Assembly: GCA_030035585.1 (NCBI GenBank)
Contig: CM057477.1
Coordinates: 58,571,447 to 58,635,446 of the forward strand
Direction: 5' to 3'
Length of the DNA: 64,000 nt
Source of the DNA: Dugong dugon
Taxonomy: Eukaryota > Chordata > Mammalia > Sirenia > Dugongidae
The translations under genes and the position numbers were made by a program. Below the pieces are notes generated by a model that saw only the letters and a program-made list of their open reading frames with translations, had not been told where the DNA came from and did no database searches. Each line of letters starts with the position of its first letter. Positions within the stretch are counted from its first letter, which is position 1. Shown here in pieces: positions 11,666-22,729 of this stretch.

Positions 11666-11914
11666 CTACTGTTCTTTCCCAAGCTCTACCACATCATACG
11701 ATCTTCCTTTACCTCACTCAGCCTAAAAAGTGAAAAACATTTATATGCCTTTTTATAAGGTACCACAACTTAATGACTCATTAAAATAGTTTAAAGTAGA
11801 TATTTACCTACTTTTTTTTTCTTGTTCTTTGAATACAGCATTATTACTACCATTTACATTACAAAAAAAAAAAAAAAAAAAACCCTGTGGGTATGGAAAA
11901 AACAATTAAGGGGA

Positions 11915-12447
11915 AAAAAAAATGGTGAAGTCATTCCTGAAGTTCACCGTTCAGCCAGGGATTGGGCAGCCCCATAAAACAAAACAGGACCAATGAGGCA
12001 CAGCAGTCCAGGGACAAGGACTAGAAGGCAAAAGGGGACAGGAAAGCTGGTGACAGGGAACTCAAGGTTGACTAAGGACAGTGTTGACATGTAGTGGGGT
12101 TCTTAACCATTGTCATAGGGCAATACGTGTACTAACTGTTTAATGAGAAACTATTTTGTTCTGTAAACCTTCATCTAAAGTGAGAATAGCAGCACAACTG
12201 GAAGAACGTAATTGACATCACTAAGTTGTACATGTAGAAATTTCTGAAATGGTGTATCTTTGGCTATGTATATTTTCACCAAAAAAAAAAAAAAGTCCTC
12301 CAAGGCTGAGAAGGGAGTGTGTTGACATGTCATGGGGTTGTTAACCAATGTCATAAAACAATATGTGTACTGACTGTTTCATGAGAAACTATTTGTTCTG
12401 TAAACCTTCACCTAAAGTACAATAAAAATAAAATTTTGAAAAAGAAA
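11915..12447 (+). mobile_element. 5'-truncated L1, 3'UTR with repeated end module
   Basis: It parallels 47975-48490 closely ('gttcaccgttcagccaggga', 'cagccccataaaac', 'tgtatctttggctatgta'). The UTR holds two copies of an end module (12080-12180 and 12318-12425) reading 'gttaaccatgtcat...gagaaactattt.gttctgtaaaccttca'. An A14 run at about 12282-12295 separates them. It ends 'acaataaaaataaaat'. Confidence 0.85.
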
Positions 12448-12642
12448 AAAAAATTCACATACCAAAATGAAGTTACAGTTAAGTAACTGGATTTGAACTT
12501 CCCCAAACAGGGTAGTAATAGTTTCTCAATTCCTGCAGGAAGTCAATATAACTCAGAAGAAATAAAGAGAAAATAAAATCACTTGTAAAATAAATCTTAC
12601 TATCCAGATCTCTCTAAATCATGTACTCTATACACAAAATAG

Positions 12643-12826
12643 GAGTCCCTGGGTGCTGCAAAGGCTTAATGTACTCCGGAAAGGTTAGAGGTGGGAGTCC
12701 ACCCACAGGTGCTTTGGAAGAATCTACTTCTGAAAAACCAGTCATGGAAAAGCTTATGGAGCAGAGGTCTACTCTTGACAAGCCTGGGGTCACCATGAGT
12801 CAGAGTCAACTTGACAGCAACTGTTT
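12643..12826 (+). repeat. AfroSINE, type C
   Basis: The head is 'gagtccctgggtgctgcaaa' and the middle 'gaagaatctacttctgaaaa'; it ends 'cagagtcaacttgacagcaa'. Flanking tacacaaaatag (12631-12642) and tacacaatag (12827-12836) look like a TSD with small changes. Confidence 0.88.
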
Positions 12827-12839
12827 TACACAATAGAGA

Positions 12840-13920
12840 AGGGAAAAAACCTAAGTTAATATTACTAGGGGAGCAAATCATTACTCATTGTGTTCAGTAT
12901 TCCCATAATTTAATTTAAAAAAACACCCCCCAATCTTTTCATTTAAAAATTTTCAAACATTCAAAGAATTAGAGAAAGTTTAGCAAAAGTTTAAAAATAT
13001 GTTCTTGGAATCCATACAGTTTATCTTTTAAGCAGCTATTCCGCCTCAGGCCTGTCTTTAACTGCAGGGGTCGGAGGGGCACAGAAAAGTGAAGTATCTA
13101 GAACTTCTTCGAAAGTAGAGTGTTATTTCTGTGTGAAAGAAGCAAAAATTGACATTTTTTATACCGAGAGTCTGAGTCAGGCTTCTAGTGACCTATGCCA
13201 ACGCCAAAGCCAGCCTTGGCAACCTAAACAAGCTTACCTTAGCTTCAGCCATGTTAATTCAAAAAGAAAAAAAAAAGTTGATATGATCCAACCCAACAGG
13301 TTGAGTTCTCCATGCTTTAGCCTTTTTGCTGACACCCAAACGAACAGCTCCAGGAGTCTGAGGGCAAGCTGCAATTACTTACTACCAGGACCTGAAATTC
13401 CGGTTCTTTCACATTTTTCTCCACTTTCCATCCTTGGCCACTTGGGCCTACCTGGTGTCAGATTACACTCAGACTGCATTTGTAGCACCTTGCAAAAGAG
13501 CCAAATAGATCACAAACTGAGACCTGTTCATACCTGTGGTCTCAAGATTAACCCCTTTTCTGAGCAAGTTCTGAAAACGAGAGAATTTAAAACCAAAAGA
13601 GAAATACCCAACAGTAATCAGATACTGTTTTAACTTCAGTCATGAAAAAAGTTTAACTTCTTTCCTTTCTCAAAAAAAGGCTGAAAGTGATGATTATCAA
13701 AATGTCATTAATTATTACATTCTATTACGCAAATAAACTGACTGATGGAACTTTCTTCCCTCCAGCATCCAAAAACTCAACTCTGACAAAAACACATCTA
13801 TCCAGAGAACACAAACATGCTAAAATGTCCTTATCAGCAAAACCTGCTTGGGCAGTTAAAAAAATTCTCTCTACAACAAACAAGAATTAACTTGCAAGAA
13901 AATAGTTTCATTGCTATGGC
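12840..13920. other. Single-copy intronic DNA with a 166-codon chance ORF
   Basis: The longest open frame of the window (13133-13633, plus strand) lies here, antisense to ELF1. Its translation has no recognisable domain, has low-complexity K/S stretches, and lacks splice or start support, so I do not call a gene. Base composition is less AT-rich than the surroundings. Confidence 0.4.
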
Positions 13921-13924
13921 TGTT

Positions 13925-13939
13925 CCCCCCCCCCCCCCC
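13925..13939. repeat. Poly-C tract (C15)
   Basis: A pure run of 15 C on the plus strand, G15 in the ELF1 sense direction. Confidence 0.9.
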
Positions 13940-14689
13940 GGTTAGTATTTTCATCTTCTTACTTGGAAAAGATATGCTCTAGTGCAATGGTTCCCCCAAC
14001 TGAGAATCTAGCCAATTCCCATCAGCAGCAGTATCTCACTCTGGTAGTGACTGAGGTGAGAAAGGAAGGGAGATGTTCTTTAAAAGTCCCCTGGCAGATT
14101 ATGCCACATGACACCCCTCCCCCCACACCCAACTCCCACTTCGCACAGTACTGTACTGTGTCAGAAGTAGTTCTACTCTTACAAAGAGGTACAGCATCAA
14201 CCGAAAGCAAAATTTGAAGGTCACATAAATGGCTTAACGGCCATGGATTGTATTACTGGGAATAGCTGTTCCATGGATTCATTTGATGGGCACTTACTAC
14301 CTCCAATCTAGCTCCCCTCTAAAGGCCCTTCATACTGCAGTAGGAGTGATTTACCAAAAATGAAAACATGATCAACTTACTCTTCTACCAAAAACTAAAC
14401 AGTGGCTTCTACTGCCTTTAAGAAAAACTCTAAAGGCTTACACGGCTCTTCGTGAGCCAGCAAAAGATGTGAGAAAAACATGGTCAGTCAGATCTATGAG
14501 ACAGGTCTAAACACCTGGGCTGGAAGTGTGAGTGGGACTATTTCATGGCTCAAACTTAAAAGTACACCTTTGTCACAATCCCATCTCAAAAACAGGCATT
14601 CCAGCATTTCTCCATTTTATACCCCTCTATCTCCCCCACCCCACTCCTGTATCACAGAAACCAAAGTGGGCTCTGTCCCAATCCCAACA

Positions 14690-14768
14690 AGGGGTGTGTG
14701 TGTGCGTGCGTGCGTGCGTGCGTATGTGTGTGTATAAATATATATATTATATATATAGAGAGAGAGAG
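14690..14768. repeat. Compound microsatellite (TG/TGCG, TA, GA)
   Basis: Consecutive blocks of alternating TG, TGCG units, TA repeats and GA repeats. Alternating purine-pyrimidine TG/CG is a possible Z-DNA former. The GA block abuts the Tigger-like element at its right. Confidence 0.9.
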
Positions 14769-15019
14769 TCCTCGATTTACAACATATTTGAGTTACGATG
14801 AACTGCGTTTACGACTGTTTTTGTGCAGCTTATCGTCAGTAATATGTACTACATACAATGCTGCAGTGTGTGATTTGATAATATTATCATCCTCAAATTT
14901 TCAAAGATTAGATTTATAAAGATACTGATAATGAGAGGCAATAATAATGAAAACTAAAAAAAAAAAAAAGAGGAGGGTTTCATTGGAATGAAACCCCGTT
15001 ATATGACAGGGACTACCTG
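14757..15019. mobile_element. Tigger-like (Tc1/mariner) non-autonomous DNA element
   Basis: The left end reads 'gagtcctcgatttacaacat' and the right end, reverse complemented, 'caggtagtccctgtcatata'. These are diverged terminal inverted repeats of the 'caggtagtcctcgacttacg' type. The right end is followed by the TA target dinucleotide (15020-15021). The left terminus has been overrun by the GA microsatellite. Confidence 0.65.
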
Positions 15020-15143
15020 TACTACTCTTGCCGCCCAGGCTTTTGTCTGTGCTCACTGCTCAATCCTGACTGCTCCACATACTCTCTGATGATCACAATC
15101 GTTTCATTCTTCTGACATTTTAGGAACCTCTTCCAAGTCCCAG

Positions 15144-15347
15144 GAGCCCTGGTAGCACAGTGGTTACGTGCTCAGCTGCTGAGGTCAACGGTTCAAACGC
15201 TCCAGCCACTCTGTGGGTGAAAGACGTGGCAGTCTACTTCTGGAAAGATTCCAGCCTTGGAAACTCTATAGGGCAGTTCTATTCTGCCCTACAGGGTCGC
15301 TATGAGTCAGAATCAACTCGACAGCAACAGGGTTTTGTTTTTTGGTT
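15144..15347 (+). repeat. AfroSINE, type B, full length
   Basis: A 13-bp perfect TSD, ttccaagtcccag, lies at 15131-15143 and 15348-15360. The 'ctaaccaaaagg' segment after the A box is shortened. The tail 'gaatcaactcgacagcaaca' is well kept. Confidence 0.95.
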
Positions 15348-15364
15348 TTCCAAGTCCCAGTGGG

Positions 15365-16100
15365 ATCAAACTTAAGGACATAAATGCCAGAGGAACAAAA
15401 CAGTTTCATCTTTTCCCAAGTCATCAACAAATCCGATGGACTTTAAGATTCCATGTGCACAAAATTTTCTGCTCTTCATGCGTAAGGAGACACCAAATGA
15501 CCTACCGTGTACTCCCTCTGTTCTTTAAATAAATAACAGAAATCTTTTAAATCAGTTTGGATATAATCCAACAATTCTGGTGCTCCATATCAAGATCCTT
15601 AAATTGGGATTCTTCCTACAATCACCCTCCTGTGTGGCACATGCCTAAGCTTCTAAACTCAATGGCACCAAAAAACCAGAAGCAGAAAAACCACCAGATG
15701 AGAGATGAAAAAGCAGAAGGGCATGGGCTTAGTACTGTGAGATATATACTGAAGATACAGACACTTAATATTTATAAATTACATGTGTGACTATAAAAAT
15801 TTTTCTATTGTGTAAATCTTAGAAGCAAAATTTAATACTGTTCATAAATAATAGGATGATTCATAATACAATAAAGAATAGCTAAAATTTTAGGCCTTTC
15901 ATCTTTCATAATATCATTTCTCAATCAATTTTTTAAATCATTTGAATCCATTTCAGTTACTGTTAACTAAAGTGCATCAATGATTCTGGCATTAGGTTTT
16001 CTCCAATAGGAAACATATTTATTATGCTTATCTATATCACACATATATCCAAGCTAATCAAAAGCACATCCATTTTCAGAGGCAACTATGCTATTATTGA
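15365..16100. other. Intronic DNA, no recognised element
   Basis: Nothing beyond short AT-rich runs. Confidence 0.35.
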
Positions 16101-16104
16101 TTGA

Positions 16105-16700
16105 TCTGGTGGTAAGAAACTGATGAATATTTATTGAACATCCCTAAGCTTAGTACTGTGGGAAATACAAAGAGATGATGCATGGTCCTTGCTTCCATGA
16201 CGCTTACAATCTAGTAGTTTAGGAAACAAGAACAACAACTAAACACCACAAGGTAGTACTTAATTAAGCACTAATAAAGCTGGCCAGTACTGCAGCATTT
16301 CCAAAGAGATCAGGATGGCCAAACAGATAAAGGAAACACTTTAGAGACAACGTAGGACCTAAACTGAACATTAAAGAAGGATAGGATCTGGAGAGACTAC
16401 AGAGAAAGGAAAGGATAGTAAAGCATAGTATGTATGTTTATGTGTGCGGTAAATGCTGAAACACAAAAGAATTCAGAGAATAAACAAAGTAAGTTTAGAA
16501 GACAGATAACAGCTTGACAAGAACTAAGTTCACAATGGGAAATGGCAGAAAATATAGTTAAATAAACAAGGCAAAACCAAATTATGGAGAGTCCTAAAAG
16601 TCAGGTAGTGGAATTTAGAATTGATTTGGGAAGTGGAGAGTTCTGGAGGCTTTCAAATAGGGTTGCAACAAGAGAGTGTGTGTGGTTCCTATGATTACAA
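16105..16700 (-). repeat. L2 LINE 3' portion
   Basis: It is reverse complement to L2: 'atatttattgaacatcccta', 'catggtccttgcttccatga', 'ttacaatctagtagtttagg', and far along 'ggaatttagaattgatttgg' and 'gaggctttcaaatagggttg' in the order expected of L2 read backwards. No open frame remains. Confidence 0.75.
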
Positions 16701-17720
16701 AGCGCAATGCAAGTCACATACCTGGGATCTGGCAACTACCATCCAAAAATGATGAGGACAGCATAAACAAACATTCCACAGCTTGATTGTTGACTGATAG
16801 CATCCGGCCACCAATATGGATGCAGCCCTCCTTAAATTCTTCGTTAATTACTTAGACTAAAGATTCTCAACAATGGTTTTTAAATTGCCCAGGGCGTGGG
16901 AAAATTCTTTAAAACAAACAAAAATCACTAAACTAATTTATTTCCTTTGCCTAACAATTGGAAGAGGGGGAAACAGGAAAATAAAAAACATTTCCAAAAA
17001 GGTATGACTCCTTACCACATAACCCTTCTTATAAGTTATCTAACTGAACATCAAAACTATCCTACATCCATTAGGATACCCATAAAACTTTGAAGCTAGT
17101 GAACCAGCTGCATTTATATCTTGTCATTTAGTATTAAATATATTGAATAGATGATACAGATGTAATTATTCAGTGAAGACAAGAGGTGCTATCTATAACA
17201 GATCCAAGTCTCTTAGTCACTTAATAGAGACTGCCGTCACCAGCATTCAAGAAATGCTTACTTTCTTCCAGGGTGATATTTAGAAGAGAGATACTCCTGT
17301 GAAAACTTCTAGTTGACCACGAGAGGCTGCATTAAAATCCAGCTCTTTATTTGAGGTGTCTTCTGCTTTATGCACTTGCCCTGCTCTTGAATAGCTCAAG
17401 TATTCAAAGACGCCTTGATAGACGTAAACAGGCATTAAATAGTTTTTTAAAAAGTACTTTAGCATAAAGACACATCCAGGAATTGTACTCAAACACAAAT
17501 AGGTTCATTTACATTATCATTTATTGGTAATACTTAACATCTAATGAAAGAGTCTTAACGTTCACAAAGCAAAACATATATACTACTTTACTTACTAATC
17601 CTTACTAATCCGTAAACATCTCTAACAATCACCGAAGTGCTAGATTTTCCACAGATACAGAAAACCATGACACTTATCTTCAAGGAGCTTAGGAAAAAGA
17701 TAATAACAAATCAGAAAATA
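16701..17720. other. Intronic DNA, no recognised element
   Basis: No family recognised. The minus-strand frame at 17280-17498 has no recognisable product. Confidence 0.35.
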
Positions 17721-17724
17721 TTTA

Positions 17725-17870
17725 GACAACAACAGCTACCATTTACACGTGCCAGACCGTATGCTAAGCATTCTACTACATCTCTCCTTTGATCCTCATA
17801 TTAGTAGTACCTACCTCACTTTATACATGAGGATTCAAAGACTGAGACAGGCAATCAAATAAGGCCACGG
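17725..17870 (-). repeat. MIR/L2-type ancient repeat
   Basis: 'tttgatcctcatattagtag', 'tttatacatgaggattcaaa' and 'gactgagacaggcaatc' match the reverse-complement MIR end. The assignment to MIR rather than another CORE-type element is tentative. Confidence 0.55.
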
Positions 17871-18019
17871 ACTTTGTCATGGTCACCACTGCACTCCCAG
17901 ATCTTGACACAGAGAAGGACCATGATAAATATGTGTCAAGGAATATTCAAAGCACTCAGAGACAGAGTTGAGATTTGAGATCATGTCTGACTTACGTTCA
18001 TACTCCTTTACCTATCCAT

Positions 18020-18225
18020 CCATTCAGCAAATATCCATTGGGCACCTACAATATGATAGACACTGTTCTAGGTGCTGGGAATATACCACAAAAAAAAAAA
18101 AAAAAAAAAAAAAAAACCCCGTTGCCATCTAGTCGATTCCAACTCATGGGAATATAGTGGGGAATAAAACAGACCATAATTTCTGCCCTCATGGGTCTTA
18201 TATTCTAGTGACGTTAACCACAACA
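18020..18225 (-). repeat. L2 LINE 3' end, split by a SINE tail
   Basis: 'cattgggcacctacaatatg', 'ctgttctaggtgctgggaat' and, after the SINE insert, 'gccctcatgggtcttatatt' follow the L2 3' end in reverse complement. Confidence 0.8.
18086..18147 (-). repeat. Minimal AfroSINE insertion (tail only)
   Basis: The insert is A27 (18090-18116) plus about 31 nt of SINE 3' end ('ccccgttgccatctagtcga'), bounded by a perfect 9-bp TSD, gggaatata, at 18077-18085 and 18148-18156. The TSD shows it is a true retroinsertion truncated to the last few dozen bases, not a decayed full copy. Confidence 0.85.
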
Positions 18226-18229
18226 TTAT

Positions 18230-18673
18230 GCTCCCCATAATTCAAAATATTCTGCTTTTAAAATGTGGAACTGAATTGTCAGGCAATACAGGCTTTTATT
18301 TTACAATCCATGAAGAGAAACTATGGCCACTCTCCTTCAGTGTCTACCTTGCAGCTACACCCTAGTCCCCAACACAAACAATGTGACCCGTGCTACCCAA
18401 ACGGCGGAGTAAGAATTCTAAGGGGAATTTTTTTTTTTTACCTTTTAGATGATAAAGAGAAGGGAAAGGAAAATAGGCACAGCTAAATCCAAAGACAAAG
18501 TTGATTCATCTAGAGGTAAATCAGAACCTGCACTTCACTTGCGATTTTTAATTTGACTTTGAATGAATTGAAATTTAACAATAAAAAAGTATATAAAATG
18601 AAAGCATACCCTTTACACATATAAGCACCCCAGGGAAGAAGAGAAAATTCTTCCTATGTTATCTTTTCCTATA
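18230..18673. other. Intronic DNA, no recognised element
   Basis: Contains a T11 run near 18430. The open frame at 18265-18486 has no recognisable product. Confidence 0.35.
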
Positions 18674-18675
18674 TA

Positions 18676-19010
18676 CACCCACTCCTCGCTTATCGACATG
18701 GTTAAGTTCCAAAGACCGGGTCAACATGTGAAAACTAGCGTCATGCAAAAATGGAGGATGACCACATCAGATCACAAAATGGAAGATAAGTACACATCAT
18801 TACATAACTGCCAAACTACTGAGAATCATCGCCCAGCCAAGTTAACACATAACCTTAACCATCACAGCCAGCATTATTCTCACCTCACACCTGGTGCTCC
18901 TTACTACCAGATGTATGTGGTTAATATGCAAAATAGATAGTACATTTTTTACTATTGTCATAAATGCGAAATGTCAGATAATGAGAGAGTCGATAAGTGA
19001 GGAGTAGGTG
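18676..19010. mobile_element. MITE-like Tc1/mariner (Tigger-type) element
   Basis: The 22-bp terminal inverted repeats, cacccactcctcgcttatcg... at the left (18676-18697) and its complement at the right (18989-19010), differ at 2 of 22 positions. TA dinucleotides flank both ends (18674-18675, 19011-19012), the hallmark of Tc1/mariner target duplication. The 335-bp body has no transposase frame. Confidence 0.85.
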
Positions 19011-19049
19011 TACTGAATGGTCTTCCGAAACCATCAGTACTATCTATAT

Positions 19050-19215
19050 TATTTATAAAAACACTCATTAGGGACCTATCTGCCAGGCATTGATGGGTGA
19101 GGGAGAAGAATAGAACAAGTAATTAACACATGGTCTTGCCCTATGAGCAATCACAGTCTATCAGCTAAGACAAATGCAAATCATAATATTACACGTGCTT
19201 TAGCAGAAGTGGGTA
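19050..19215 (-). repeat. L2 LINE fragment
   Basis: 'acatggtcttgccctatgag' then 'aatcacagtctatcagctaa' is a decayed L2 3' segment read backwards. Confidence 0.5.
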
Positions 19216-20465
19216 CAAAGCTCACTCCCCCATATTATTCAATAATTATTTACTGTGTCCTATCTCAAGATTATAAGACACTTGAGAACAAAGACTTATC
19301 AGAGAAGTTTTTTGTGTGTTCTATATTAACTAACATAGTTTAAAAGAACAGTAAGAGCACATTGTGTTGAAAGGCAAAGCGCACTTCCTTTTTTTAGTAA
19401 GTAATATTTACTTATTAATATTATTCATTAAGTGGTAAAGATCCATGTTTTCATATACTTGTTTTAGCATTTTACAGAATTTTACATGATGTACTTGCTT
19501 GCCAGAATGAACTGGTAGTAAGCTAGGGCTTCACTATCCTCAAAGTGACATACATGGTTAGTGTTATTTTCTAATTCAAACACAGAAATATACCAACGCC
19601 ACCAACAAATGGTGCAGATAAGGGAAGCTCCCACATAGAAAAGGACACTCAACCACTCTGTAAACTATTTTCTATCTGTCCAGCCTAAATCAGGTTTTAG
19701 TAAACAAAAGAACTATTTTGTTGGTTCTTCTGAAACACTGTAAAAGTGAATTTCATAAATAAATCCTACAGCTTTAAAATTTTTCCTTTAAATTTTTAAA
19801 AGCAGATTTGAATCCTCAGACTTGACTTAATTTTTGAAATTTGATCATTTAAATTTGATTTATTTTGAAGTTATTTTATACTTAGTAACATGAAAATGTA
19901 AGTAATTTTCAATTGGAAAAACTGTTAATACATGAACTTTACAACACATTTATAGAACAGGCAGGTCTAAGCTAAAGTCCTACTTGTAAAAAGTCTTGCT
20001 CTGTTGACAGTAAGACTGTAATGCATAAACACAAAAATCACATAAAGCTTAGAGACAAGAACAGACAAGGAGAAGCAAAAAATGGCAAAGGAAATTATTC
20101 CTTCTATTCAGTTAATAGAGAAATCGGAACTACAATGAAGAGCTAGACATTTTCTCCAGATTAATCTAAAGCCAAAAGTAAATGATTTTTGATGCTCAGC
20201 AATCTAAGATAACTAAGGTATTCTCATTTACATTCTTAGTGGACCAATAAATAATTAATCATAACTAGGACAGAAACAAATCATTTTGCTAGGATATTTT
20301 ATTTCATAAATAGTAAAAATCCATAGGGGAGGGGGAGTGCTGAAGCAGGAAAGAAAGAAAACCTTATACTAGAATTATTTCTTACAATAAACCACAAAAA
20401 CAAACTGTGGAAAAGAGCCACATTATACTTCTCGTTGATTCTAGGATAAAGAAAAGAAATATCAA
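19216..20465. other. AT-rich intronic DNA, no recognised element
   Basis: No exon, RNA gene or repeat family was recognised. Confidence 0.35.
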
Positions 20466-20469
20466 ACAT

Positions 20470-20735
20470 ATATTTATTCCTCCAACAAATATTTATTAAA
20501 TCTATTATATGGTAGGTACTAGGTATACAAAAATAAAGATAAATAAGACATGGTCCTTGTCCTGAAGTAGTTCATTGCTCAAAAAAAGAAATAAATATGT
20601 AAACAGACACACTACAAAATACTGTAAATAAGTAAGTCAACCTAGTGATGAGGGAACAGAGAGAAAGGGACAAATACTTGTGACAAACTGAGGAAACTTC
20701 ACAAGAAAGTGACATATGGGCTGTTTCTTTAAGAT
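20470..20735 (-). repeat. L2 LINE 3' end
   Basis: 'caacaaatatttattaaatc', 'catggtccttgtcctgaagt' and 'aagtgacatatgggctgttt' follow L2 in reverse complement. Confidence 0.75.
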
Positions 20736-20904
20736 AAGTAGCATATTATTTTTTTCAAGTTAAGAGAGTTCGAAGGGAAAGTTAAAAAAAAAAAAAAAAA
20801 AAATTCCAGGTAGAGTAAGCAGAGGTAACCTTAAAAGCTTAAATCACTTAAAAATAGGTGGAATAATAATATTAATTTAAGGAAAACAAACTTTTTCCTA
20901 AAAG

Positions 20905-21075
20905 GGCACAGGATCTAGCTTTAAAAGGCCTGAATTCAAGTCCTAATTCTGCCATTCACTAACTATATTTTCTTGGATAGGTCAACCTCTATAATCCTCC
21001 ATTTCATGATCTGTAAAGTTGTACACACTAAAAAAGGATTTACTTTGCAAACCTTAAAATGCTTTAAAAGTTTTA
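20905..21075 (+). repeat. MIR SINE
   Basis: 'aaggcctgaattcaagtcct', 'attctgccattcactaacta' and 'tccatttcatgatctgtaaa' outline the MIR core. Confidence 0.75.
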
Positions 21076-21079
21076 AGGA

Positions 21080-22660
21080 CTCCTAATATACAAGGTACAA
21101 AAATAAATTAATGTGCCGATACTAAAATTTCAAGATCAAAATATTAGCTTGTCAATCATATTAAATCTATACCAGACATACAAACTTGAACGTCGATTTT
21201 CTGTTGCCTATAAAAATTTCACAGAAGTAAATATATTTTGAATTATTTAAAGGTTATATTTTCCTAATAGGTCTTATATTAAACATCTAATTGCCACCAG
21301 GTAATCCATATAATACAAAACATATCTACAACATTCCCAGAATCAACAAGTGACAAAAGTTTAATGAAACAAACTTTATACTTAACTGGTCTCCCTGATG
21401 GGAAATTAAAGCAGCAATTGTACATCTGTGTCTCTGTTCCTCTCACCGTGGTTTAACTGACAGGAAGTAGCGAATAAGATATGGCATACAAATGTCAAGT
21501 GTTTCCTGCCTTCTCTGCTACATCTTTATGTCTTGTTTTATAAATAGTCCAAAAGTTTACATGAAAACATATCAAAATATAGTGTCAGAAACACAGCATA
21601 TGAATGGTGAGGAGTGTTTACGAAAACAGTCAATAAAAAGGTATTCTGGGGTTAGGATCTAAGTTTCAATATACACGTAAAGAACTACTCTAAGGAGTAA
21701 ATGCCACACAAATTAAGACTGGAAAACCACAATGACTGAGTAAAAATCAAGTGCCTGAACAATAGAAAAATGGCTCAAGCTACTTCACCCAGCTGGTTAG
21801 ATGAGTAATACTTGACCACGTAGATATATGGCCTCCTCTCCACCACTGCCCTTACCTATCAAAAAATATAACTACCACCAATGAATAAATAAATAATAAC
21901 CTTCAAGCAACTGATTCTCAGCAGAATAGAAAAGAACTTCTCTTTGCTCTTCGGTCATTTTTACAATGGTTTCTTGTCAGCACTCTCCTCCAACCAAACT
22001 ATCTCTACTCCCTTGGCTCACTTCTCTATATATCAAAACTTAGCTCACATTATTTATGCATATATATTCACCTATCAACTACACACAAACAAAACAGAAC
22101 TCTATTCTCAATAGGTGGATCCTGACTGCTACATGTCATTTTAGCAAAACTTCCAATTAATTATAATTAAAATAGAGGTGGTCACTTTTCTTCATGCCTA
22201 GATGCCTCCCAAGTTAATAATCCTTAAGAATGATATCAATTTGTCACTTATATGCCTCATATTCTATAAAAAGGTAAGCAGAGTGCAACCTCTTCTCCAT
22301 CACTTCTTGCCTAAGTTATAAACTATCACAACTACAATTTCAACAGACTTTAGTGTTATTCCTCTCTTGGTCAATGTCTAAAATGACTCATCTTACTGCA
22401 CATAAGCCCCTCTCAGACTTCCTGTGACCATTCTCTTTCCTAAACATAACTTAATATGCACCTAATAATCAACTTTAAACATGGCACCATGCTCCTTAAA
22501 TAATTAACAGTTTTTAAATGAGTGGCTTGAAAAAAAATTTCATTTTTCGAACAGAAGAATCTATCTCCTTCTTTTCAAGAGTCTTAGAATTAATTGTTGG
22601 CACCTCCCTAGCATATCTTTAGTATATTTCTGCTCTTACTTACAAATGTTTTAGCTGTTT
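21080..22660. other. Intronic DNA, no recognised element
   Basis: Pyrimidine-rich patches at 21930-22450 may be old repeat, but I could not place them in a family. Confidence 0.35.
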
Positions 22661-22662
22661 AG

Positions 22663-22728
22663 CTGTTGTTGTTGTTGTTAGGTGCCATTGAGCAGGTTCC
22701 CACTCGTAGTGACCCTATGCACAACAAA
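22663..22728 (-). repeat. RTE/AfroSINE 3' end with (GTT)n tail
   Basis: (GTT)5 then 'aggtgccattgagcaggttc' and 'cccactcgtagtgaccctat' is the shared RTE/SINE terminus and tail in reverse complement. It is too short to say which element. Confidence 0.75.
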
Positions 22729-22729
22729 C

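Noticed and set aside
13133-13633. 166-codon open frame, the longest in the window
   Set aside because: It has no recognisable domain, is antisense to ELF1, and has no splice or promoter support. A chance frame in less AT-rich DNA is more likely.
14690-14768. CpG island suggested by CG dinucleotides
   Set aside because: The CGs are a TGCG microsatellite; no CpG island is visible in the window.
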